Assembly (NCBI RefSeq): GCF_932276165.1
Contig: NC_063999.1
Span: 2,916,501 to 2,980,500, forward strand
Reading direction: 5' to 3'
From: Plutella xylostella
Taxonomy: Eukaryota; Arthropoda; Insecta; Lepidoptera; Plutellidae
Length of the DNA: 64,000 nucleotides
The notes under the pieces are model-generated. The model was not told where the DNA came from. It ran no database searches and saw nothing but the letters and a program-made list of their open reading frames with translations. Each line of letters starts with the position of its first letter. Positions within the stretch are counted from its first letter, which is position 1. Positions 57,001-64,000 of this stretch are shown in pieces. A program made the position numbers and the translations under genes.

Positions 57001-60000
57001 GCACCCAGCGCGAAACTAACTTCTTGACACCCAGTTCTTCATGTAAAATGGTTTGAATGGCTGTCATACCAATGCTGAGAGAAGCCCGAATCTGCTCGTA
57101 TGTCACATGTCTATCTTCTTTTATTAACTGGCGTACAGCATCGATGTTATCTTGTGTTACCGCTGTTTTTGGCCGACCAGTAGAAGGGACTGTGGTAAGA
57201 GAGGAACGTCCACGGCGAAACTCAGAATACCAACGATATATAGTCGTTTTACTTGGTGCTTCAAGTTTATAAATAGAAACAAGCTCGGCGAGACATTGTT
57301 CTTGAGATAAACCTCAACGAAAGTTGTGAAAAATTATTGCACGGAAATGTTCCCGCGTAAGCTCCATTTTTTATACCGACTTGTCAAATTCAAATGGTCA
57401 ATACTCTTTTATTTTTTACTTTTTTTAAAATTCGAAAATGGAATTATGTTTGAAAAAACACTACATTTGATACACCAAAAAGGTTTCACTCTAATTTATT
57501 CCTAAGTATTCTATTCCCGATCTTTTCGGTGTAGCCCTCGTACTTATTACCGATTGGGGAAAAGATATGCGAATTCTAGTTTTTGCTAATCAACTTAATT
57601 GAAATAATCACTATTTCTCTAGGTATTCGAGCTATCGAAACTGAAGAAGACCTACGAACGCGCCTACCAGCTCGAAGACTGGTACACCAACGGAGGAATC
57701 TTCATAATCGGCTACGAACTATTCCGAAGTCTCTCCACCATCGACGCAGAGTTAGACGAAGTCAGGCCCACGATTGTGAACAAGATACGAACAGCATTAC
57801 TAGACCCCGGACCAGATATCATAGTCTGCGATGAAGGACATCTGCTGAAGAATGATAGCTCTGTGCTGGCCATAGCCATGAGTCGGGTGGTCACCAAGAG
57901 AAGGATAGTGCTGACTGGGACGCCTATGCAGAATAATCTGAGGGAGTACTACTGTATGGTCAACTTTGTCAAGCCGAACTTGCTAGGGACGTATTCGGAG
58001 TATTCTAACAGGTTAGTGATGTTTAGATTGATAATATTATGTAAGAGACTCCTGTTTTATTACAACCTTTTAGCGCCAATGTGAGCAAAATTTGCGTCTT
58101 GCTTCCGAAAGCATTAGGTGTTTTATGTATATTGATTTGAAACTTTGTACCTAAATAGGTACATAAATACATAAACATAACTTATTTTACTCGTAACTTA
58201 AGGTACTTCAGACATTTTCCAACCAAGTATCGTTTTTACCAATATACCTACCTTTTATTCCAGATTCGAAAACCCCATAATGAACGGCCAGCACCGCGAC
58301 TCGCAAGAAGACGATATCAAATTAATGAAGGCACGAACCCACATTTTGCACAAAGTGCTCGAGGGCTGCCTCCAACGACAGGAAGCCTCCGTCTTGTACC
58401 CATACTTGCCAAAGAAACACGAGTACACGGTGTTCATAACCCTGACTAAATGCCAGTCGGATATGTACAAGCATTACCTGGCGCAGTGCTCGGAAAATAC
58501 AAACAAACAGAGTATACTGAGGGACTACAATGTGCTGCAGAAAGTGTGGTCGCATCCGCGAGTGCTGCACAACTTTCAAATGAAGAAGAGGGATGAAAAT
58601 CTTTTGAAAAGTAAGTGCTTTTGATTTGGTTACATTGTATCCGACTTTAGGTCCTGAAATAAGTTTCATAGGCCCCGAAGAGTAGATCTGCCTCTTATTG
58701 TTCCTTAGTTGTTAGTTGACGCAGAAATACTGCATTTGACTGTAAATCTTAGAATTGAGGATGTCAAGCACTGAATAAATGTGTAAAATTTTCCACTACA
58801 TTCAGTGGTGTCCCAATTGAAATTACATTTCCTAATCGATTTTATTAATCTTCTACTTTCTGGCAGCCAAGATCGTTATAATTATGGCGCTATAACATAA
58901 CTGAAAAACCAGTCATCTCCAAAACTGTAACAATACTTACCCCAATTTGTTCCCCCATCTCTAAAACTGTAACACCTGTTAACCCCCCTGTTATTTGCTC
59001 CCCCCAGTGGAGCGTCTAGAAGACGACCTAGCCCGCGAGGACCTGACCGCCACGGAGGACCTCAAGCCCGGCGAGACAGACGTGTGGTGGCTGGAACACC
59101 TGGACGGGGGCAACATGCTCGATGTACTAGAGTCGTCCAACAAGTTTGTGACCGTGTTCAACATACTGCAGGAGTGCGTCGCATTGGATGATAAGCTGTG
59201 AGTGTTTATGGATTTGTTTGGTAGTTGTGAGTTGTAGGTACTCGTTTGTTGCGTAAATTATCTGTTACTGATCAAATTGAACAACTTTTCGTAAGAAACA
59301 TATTGTCATAAAGGTTTTTGATGCCTTGACTGATGCCCTGTTTATACTTTTACAGTAGGTAGGTGTAAAATTTTGTATAGCAAGAAAAATACAAGATTAT
59401 GTGTTCAGTTTAATGTGAGCAGAATACGTCGTTTCACTTGTCGGGAGGATAACTTTTACATCATGTAAAATACATCAGATTTCTAACTTGTCGGGTTGAA
59501 CTTTGATGCTACTTACCTAAATGTGAATACCGGGGGTCAAAAGGTAATCTAACCACGCAATCCCCCCACCAACAGGCTAATATTCTCCACATCGCTCTTC
59601 ACCATGGATGCTCTGGAATACTTCCTGAAGAAGATCACTAGATGGAGCCTCGGGCAGGAGTACTACCGGCTGGACGGGTCCGTGCCGCCCGAGGTGCGCC
59701 AGAAGTGGTGCCGCGAGTTTAACGCGGAGCACAACCATAAGACCAAGTTAGTAGCTTTCAACGGCTTTTTGTCTTCAAAATCTGATGTTAGTTACGATCG
59801 TTGTACATAGTGGTTTCACTACTCAAACACAGCCTCTCATGAGCAATGAACAAATTGAGATATATGCCTTGTTATTTTTCTTGACCTCTTTCTTTCCTTC
59901 TATTTTGTTTGTGTGAAAGTTATTTGAATTTGTATCCTGTGCGACATTTTAAGATAACACAAATACAGGTACAAGTTACATTCAATTTGATTTAAATAAC

Positions 60001-63000
60001 CAGTAAATAATAAATTATAAGATTACATTCAATGGTGCTGCCGTCTCCAAACAGCTTTCACCACCACCCCTTACCCCCGTCCATTCCCCCGCAGACTGTT
60101 CCTGATCTCCACGCGTGCTGGTTCCCTTGGGCTCAACATGACGGCGGCGAACCGCGTCATCATCCTGGACACGTCGTGGAACCCGGCGCACGACATACAG
60201 AGCATCTTCCGAGTGTACCGCTTCGGGCAGAAGAAGGACTGCTATATTTATAGGCTGGTCGCTTTGGTACGTTTGTTAATGAGCTTTTCACTCTTAGCAC
60301 TCAGTGGAATTAATGAAATGGCACAGATTTTGATATTCCATAACATACGTTAGGTTAGGTTAGATTACTGAGTTCTCGAAAGGCGACCATGATACAGGCA
60401 GTAGGTGCGCCGATAGTGGGTGGATGAGAAAAGCCAATGGCCGAGTGTTATGGTGCTCTTCAGGATAATATGTCCAGTAGTGGACGTTCAAAAGCGTGAA
60501 CAATGAAGCGAGCCGCTATCCCTATGATGTATCCATTCACTTGTCCATGAGGCTGCCTGACCACCAGAGCGGATAAGGCTAATAAAGCGGTGTGCAAGGT
60601 AAAAATCGACCAATGAAAAATTTCATAAAAACTCCGCTCGTGCTATTTCATTGTTCGATTTTTACCTCGCACACCGTTCTACTAGCATTCTCCGCTCTGG
60701 TGGACAGGCAGCCCTACCTGCAAAAGTACTTAATACAGTTCTAATAACTCCCTTCTCCTACAGGGCACGATGGAACAGAAGATCTACGAGCGCGCGGTGA
60801 CGAAGCAGGCCGTGTCGTGCCGCGTGGTCGACGAGCAGCAGATCGACCGCCACTACAACATGGCCGAGCTCACTGAGTTATACAGGTAATAAATACATAC
60901 AAAAGAATATGAAAAATATTTCAGAACTTTATGTCCCATAGTTTGTATTTTTTATACAACCGTCTACAGACGTGTGTTGGACCGTCCAGGGCCCATACAC
61001 TAAGGTGAATCAGTGGGTTAATTACCTACCCTACTTACCTACATTTTGTAATGAAACGTTTTGAAGCAGCAAGATGCCTGCGCCGCGCTTTCGCCTTATG
61101 CCTTTTCTGTGTTATTCGTGGCTAAGCTGGCAACAGGTGTAACTTCACTCTCTCGGCTATGGAACACCTGCGTGTAGGAGAGTAGAGTTTTCCCGATACC
61201 TTGTCGTATCGCAGTTTTAGAATCCAACAACTTGCATCCACTGTAACTAACAGCCCCCCTCCCCCTCAGCTTCGACGAGCGCGGCTCGGGCGTGGCGTCG
61301 GGCGTGGCGTGCGGCGTGCGCGACGTGGCCCTGCTCCGAGTAGCACGGGGCGCCCAAATACACGCCGTCCACGAGCACGACTCGCTACTGCGGGACACTC
61401 GCGAGCAGGAGCTGACCGAGACCGAGCGCCTCGCCGCCTGGACGCAGTTCCAGGAGGAGCACACGCACAAACGTAAGGACTATAGTGCGTTTCATCGATT
61501 ATTATATATGCCGTTATGTTGGCAGCAATGGTTTTTAGTGTTGCCACAAAATAAAAAATAAGCCTCCCTAAAAATTTTGTGATTTTACGTTTATTAAATT
61601 TATTTATGTAAAGAAAAATATATTTCTTTACTCAAGCCTTTTCTACCGACTGTCTGAATATTATGAGCAGGATAGTTGGATATTTGATATATTCCTTTAA
61701 ATAAAAAAATGTAGTTGCCTGACATTGAAAAATAGTTAGATTTAACTATAAAGTAGTTAAGTTGGCAACATTACCGGCTAGACACACAAGAGAGCCATAT
61801 ACAACGGCATAAATAATAGTCTATGAAACACATTACACACTCTACTAGGAACTACTGTGACGTCACCAGCACGTGAAATATTTCTCATTACCAGGCCTGT
61901 GTCACTCCGCGCGTGGGCGGCGCAGGCGCCGGCCTGGCGCCTGCCGCCTCAGGGGGGCGAATCTAGTCGGCTGCCGCAAGCGAAAGACGACACACGCGCG
62001 CGCGCTATTTAATTTTATTCGACTACGTTTAACTTTATAAAAAAAAGAATTAAATTTACAGACACAAGACTTCCCTCAAAATGTATTAATGAATCGATTA
62101 TAAAATGTGAGCTGAGTGGGATTCGTGCTCAACTAAACTAAAACAAAAAATCATGATCAATTTCATCTCAATATTATCACACATTATGAAGAAAAAAATC
62201 ATTTTTTGACTGAAGTAAATGTTTTAGGTAGATATAGGTACCTATCTACCTCTTTCTTTTACTTTTACTTCAAATAATAGATCTATGAATAGGTCTTTAA
62301 CTATGAAATTGTCGTAGCTTCAACTAATCATTTCCAATAGAAAATAAGTTTGGAATAGCTTTGTATTCTAAATTCAAATTATTTTGTTTTAATATCATGA
62401 CATTCTTTTTACAAACTCAGTCCGTTGCTTAGTAAACGTTGTAGTCTGTGGTGCTGAGGCAACCCTAAGGTGGCTTCTTTTTCAATGCGTATAACCACGT
62501 ATAACTTATTATGCACCGTAGTCCAGTGAAATAAGGCGCATATTCCCTCAAAAATAAATTGGTAGGTAAGTAAATAAAAACGTGTGCGGCTGGAGCGCGA
62601 TCTAAATTAGATCTTATTGCTTATGGGATGGAGTCATATTTCTTTGATAGCCATTGCGAAGATGGACTTCTGTACCTGGTACTAGTTATTATTCTGTGTC
62701 ATTACTAAGGGCTGATTTTTCAATAACCAGATAAAAGTTATCTGGGGAATAATTCTGATACTGTCGCGTCTGAATGTTTGTATTAGACAGTGACAGCAAC
62801 AATTTTATTCGACATATAACATTTATCTGACTATTGAAAAATCAGCACTAAACAATGAGAATTAATTAATTCAATGAGAATTAAACAAACATACGTTTTG
62901 TTCACAGAAATGCAAAACCAACTGTTGCCAAAAAGTATAATCCGTAAGAAGCTGGAAGGCGATCAATACTCCACGCTGGCCATCCATGCGGAGCTGACCG

Positions 63001-64000
63001 CGCCCCCCGCGCCCACCGCCCCCGCCGTCAAGATAGAGGCCCCCGACCAACCACCCGTCCCTACATACGGCAAAGTGCTCGCAGGACCCAAGTCCAAGAA
63101 GGGACGCAAGTCATCCACCGTCACCTGCGACATTCCCATACAGAAACCAGACATGACGCCCGAACCGACCCCCGCCAGCCAACCAGTCACCATCGTGCCC
63201 GACCAGAACATGATGGACCCGCAAGCCAACGACATGGTCAACAAAATCAGGGAAGCTCTCAGCAAACATACGTTCAACGGAGCAGTCAACCCCACAGATC
63301 TTGCTAAGCTGGTGTCGAATATCATTTCCAATGTGTCAATAACCGCGCCGTCGACCGGTAATAATCCGAATTTCTCAGGCGAAGGGCAAAGCGCAGAGCC
63401 GGAACCGGAACAAATAATACCGGATCAGGACTATGAGCTTCAACCGCAGCAGCGAGCGGCCCGGCCCCCGCCCGAGCCAGCCCTGCCGCCGGTCGAGGCC
63501 GAGCAGAGGAAACGGGGACGACCCAAGAAATACATAGAACCAGAAAAAGAAAAACAAACGACAGGCAACGCTCCAACAGAAAACACGCCGGAAAAAGAAG
63601 ACCCTTTCAATTTGCTGACTGAGAGACCGACCAATTACGAACGATTACCAAAACGAGGGCGGCCGCGGAAATATCCTATCAGCGAGACGGATATCACTAC
63701 TGCGATTAAAATAGACAACAGTCTAGCGCAGCCCACGCCGCGGCAGCGCGGGCGACCGAGGAAGTCTCTAGAGACTACCCCCACCAAGCCCGACCCGCCT
63801 CCCGTCGTTCTAGAAGATTCCCCGGACAGCGGCGGCAAACGACGCGCAGCGCTTGCCGCCAACAAAAACCTACAGAACGAAGACTCTATCATAGACATCG
63901 ACGACGACGATGACGTCAGAGACTACGACGACGCAGACTACGTACCCGATGATGACGACAACTCACAAGACGACTACCAGCCCGCCAGCACAGAACCGGC
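42670..64000 (+). CDS. XNP: XNP/ATRX-type SNF2 chromatin remodeller (3' end beyond window)
   Basis: ATRX-family proteins are nuclear ATP-dependent remodellers of heterochromatin. Exons: 42670-48008, 48332-48530, 48853-49158, 49440-49570, 49921-50055, 51028-51118, 51356-51451, 51813-51950, 52423-52683, 57623-58011, 58264-58610, 59008-59197, 59576-59746, 60095-60266, 60764-60885, 61270-61472 and 62908 to the edge. All borders are GT-AG with matching phases, giving at least 3,127 residues. Helicase motifs are MGLGKT (2178-2183), DEGH (2302-2305), TGTP (2330-2333) and QSIFRVYRFGQKK (from 2633). DEGH instead of DEAH and the segment HEHDSLLRDTREQELTETER match ATRX rather than ARIP4/RAD54L2. I see no cysteine-rich ADD domain. 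AT-hook-like motifs flank the ATPase on both sides. Confidence 0.92.
48332..51950 (+). CDS. XNP: XNP exons 2-8: charged linker leading to the ATPase
   Basis: These seven exons encode residues 1780-2145. Exons 2-4 are charged and serine rich (SDDEDVNVEDELPPP, SSSEEEKHWMSTKEKLLKRM). Exons 5-7 are basic (RRARNNRKFLEKQKQMR, FHSSYAKGRRNIRK, ANMEEFERKKRL). Exon 8 (RELLGYEEGVNVLVINDEVC) enters the conserved approach to the ATPase ending HPFFTKVMKAHQ. Exon 5 is followed by a partial copy and a minisatellite, listed separately. Confidence 0.88.
50056..50510 (+). repeat. XNP exon 5 copy plus donor-bearing minisatellite
   Basis: After the exon 5 donor, positions 50083-50182 repeat the last 100 bp of the exon (49956-50055) and its donor with two differences, both silent. 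Six further copies of CAGATGAGGTCAGTAGCTAC or its core follow, within imperfect units of about 46 bp that include CAGATATCTCCCAGTACATG. Seven AG/GTCAGTAGC 5' splice site candidates therefore stand in a row. The copy is offset by 127 bp, so using the second donor would shift the frame. Confidence 0.88.
51977..52099. repeat. Foldback MITE in XNP intron 8
   Basis: Inverted arms begin GCTAGTATGGGGCGCAATTA with AAGACGTGAC and end GTCACGTCTTGAATGCGCAC then CGTGCTAGC, about 29 bp each. A diverged relative occurs at about 5370-5473. Confidence 0.6.
52423..58610 (+). CDS. XNP: XNP exons 9-11: SNF2 N-terminal ATPase lobe
   Basis: Exon 9 (52423-52683) carries the Walker A box in ILAHCMGLGKTLQV and motif Ia VLVCCPLSTVLNW. 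After a 4.9 kb intron packed with transposons, exon 10 (57623-58011) carries GGIFIIGYELFRSL, the DEGH box and LTGTPMQNNLREYYCMVNFV. Exon 11 (58264-58610) carries NPIMNGQHRDSQ, KARTHILHKVLEGCLQR and LPKKHEYTVFITL, all close to ATRX. The catalytic residues Lys of GKT and Asp-Glu of DEGH are intact, so an active ATPase is expected. Confidence 0.93.
53131..55424. mobile_element. DNA transposon with CAGGGTGTCCAC terminal inverted repeats
   Basis: The ends are exact inverted copies, CAGGGTGTCCAC (53131-53142) and GTGGACACCCTG (55413-55424), flanked by the direct repeat TATTG (53126-53130 and 55425-55429). Subterminal repeats of GTCAGGGAAA occur several times near each end, in the same direct orientation. 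No transposase is recognisable. The superfamily is not assigned. A GTTGCAAAA-family fragment (53478-53515) and an RTE LINE lie inside. Confidence 0.82.
54050..55030 (+). mobile_element. RTE-type LINE reverse transcriptase C-terminal fragment with 3' tail
   Basis: An open frame (54134-54829) encodes GLRINRQKTVDMRVNPTETD, FVYLDSTITSQGGADEDVAA, GCETWRVTKGLMNQIQVFVN and RKWRWIGHTIRR with RGRPVHTWRR. This is the C-terminal part of an endonuclease-reverse transcriptase of the RTE-like type common in animals. The catalytic YADD region is missing (5' truncated). The tail at 54917-55030 reads GGCCTATGTCCAGTAGTGGA and ends in GATGATGATGA-like repeats. Confidence 0.8.
55804..56015 (-). mobile_element. 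Short interspersed repeat, reverse copy of the 37690-37885 family
   Basis: Read on the minus strand it starts ACTAATATTATAAATGTGAA, continues with a CTGTCTGTCTGT run and CATAGGCTACTTTTTATCCC and ends GCTCGCGGGAACAGTTAGT. It is inserted in, or forms part of, the LINE 3' UTR at 55425-56085. Confidence 0.6.
56250..57540 (-). mobile_element. Mariner transposon, nearly full length, one premature stop
   Basis: The 1,291 bp element has inverted ends of about 32 bp (CGAGGGCGATACCGAAATGA at the left, the inverse with few changes at the right) and TA on both sides. The minus strand encodes a 350-codon transposase from ATG 57367 to a stop at 56315-56317. It shows the catalytic DD34D pattern: GDESWIYSYEPE, HHDNASSHTA and YSPDLSPNDYF. 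A TGA at 57314-57316 replaces codon 18, in what reads HNFR-stop-GLSQ; the rest is open. With this stop the copy should not make full-length transposase. Confidence 0.93.
58611..59007 (+). other. XNP intron 11
   Basis: This short intron (397 bp) shows only AT-rich sequence and a pyrimidine-rich acceptor. I see nothing else in it. Confidence 0.6.
59008..61472 (+). CDS. XNP: XNP exons 12-16: C-terminal helicase lobe
   Basis: Exon 13 (59576-59746) carries LIFSTSLFTMDALEYFLKKI and YYRLDGSVPPEVRQKW (motif IV region). Exon 14 (60095-60266) carries STRAGSLGLNMTAANRVI (motif V) and the arginine-finger motif VI. Exon 15 (60764-60885) has GTMEQKIYERAVTKQAVSCR and exon 16 (61270-61472) the ATRX-type HEHDSLLRDTREQELTETER. 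Exon 12 (59008-59197) is an acidic linker between lobes, much shorter than in human ATRX as I remember it. All introns are short and ordinary except the one before exon 17. Confidence 0.92.
60551..60713. repeat. Foldback MITE with arms of about 70 bp
   Basis: The sequence from 60551 (GGCTGCCTGACCACCAGAGC) is matched in inverse by the sequence ending at 60713 (GCTCTGGTGGACAGGCAGCC), with few mismatches through the arms and a short centre. It lies in the XNP intron between exons 14 and 15. The 60380-60495 stretch next to it is a degraded RTE LINE tail. Confidence 0.75.
61473..62907 (+). other. XNP intron 16
   Basis: This 1.4 kb intron holds a GC-rich patch at about 61905-61990 with the palindromic core GGCGCAGGCGCC and GGCGCCTGCCGCC, and a MITE at 62708-62850. 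The rest is AT rich and I see no exon in it. Confidence 0.6.
62708..62850. mobile_element. MITE with GGGCTGATTTTTCAATA inverted ends
   Basis: Left end GGGCTGATTTTTCAATAACC plus AGATAAAAGTTAT and right end ATAACATTTATCTGACTATT plus GAAAAATCAGCACT are inverted copies. It is a short non-coding element 60 bp before XNP exon 17. Confidence 0.7.
62908..64000 (+). CDS. XNP: XNP exon 17: C-terminal tail with three AT-hooks (cut by window edge)
   Basis: The exon is open to the edge of the window. After a proline-rich stretch it carries three canonical AT-hooks, RKRGRPKKY (near 63508), PKRGRPRKY (near 63650) and RQRGRPRKS (near 63742). A run of aspartates (IDIDDDDDVRDYDDADY) and a glutamine- and serine-containing tail follow. 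The GRP core of these hooks binds the minor groove of AT-rich DNA. The rest of the tail and stop codon are outside the window. Confidence 0.88.

Larger units (their letters stand above)
52684..57622 (+). other. XNP intron 9, nested transposon cluster
   Basis: The 4.9 kb intron separates the Walker A exon from the DEGH exon. It is filled by a LINE (52705-53130 and 55425-56085) interrupted by a DNA transposon (53131-55424) that itself holds an RTE-type LINE, and next to it a mariner (56250-57540). No host exon is missing, because exons 9 and 10 join in phase 0 and restore the ATRX sequence. Confidence 0.85.

Noticed and set aside
42670..61472. Identification of the remodeller as ARIP4/RAD54L2
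   Set aside because: The DEGH box, the HEHDSLL-type segment after motif VI and the NPI-NGQ segment match ATRX better.
1..64000. CRISPR arrays, bacterial operons or viral genomes
   Set aside because: The window is intron-rich eukaryotic DNA; the tandem repeats seen are exon-border minisatellites and transposon ends, not spacer arrays.

Overview
The window is a piece of insect nuclear DNA, most probably from a moth or butterfly (Lepidoptera). The evidence is spliced genes with GT-AG introns, RR-2 type cuticular proteins with a six-codon first exon inside the signal peptide, and AT-rich introns loaded with tRNA-derived SINEs, RTE, jockey and CR1-like LINE fragments, hAT and mariner elements, and repeats of the kind common in lepidopteran genomes. 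No bacterial or viral gene was found.

Layout. (1) 1-2911, minus strand: the first two coding exons of Bicaudal D (BicD); the gene runs off the left edge. (2) 5702-41973, minus strand: a complete 27-exon gene for Ric1 (Drosophila Rich), which I could join exon by exon with every splice phase agreeing; it gives 1,419 residues. (3) 22525-30858, plus strand: three RR-2 cuticular protein genes, each with its own TATA box, nested antisense in one 10.5 kb intron of Ric1. (4) 42670-64000, plus strand: a very large XNP/ATRX SNF2-type chromatin remodeller, starting 696 bp from the Ric1 start codon in head-to-head arrangement and running off the right edge; 17 coding exons and at least 3,127 residues are visible.

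How the genes relate. Ric1 is a subunit of the exchange factor for the Golgi GTPase Rab6. BicD is a Rab6 effector that links cargo to dynein. An activator and an effector of the same GTPase therefore sit in tandem on one strand. XNP/ATRX is a nuclear ATP-dependent remodeller and shares only the intergenic promoter region with Ric1. The cuticular proteins are secreted chitin binders with no evident functional tie to their host gene.

Main oddities. At least five exons in Ric1 and XNP have nearby partial copies, and 17 of the 19 base differences between copies and originals are silent, which points to an allelic origin (assembly artefact or recombination between haplotypes). Three of the duplications cross the exon-intron border and so create arrays of consecutive 5' splice sites. 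Two hAT-type elements with 8 bp target duplications, a nested stack of LINE, DNA transposon and second LINE, and an almost full-length mariner with one stop codon are also resolved.
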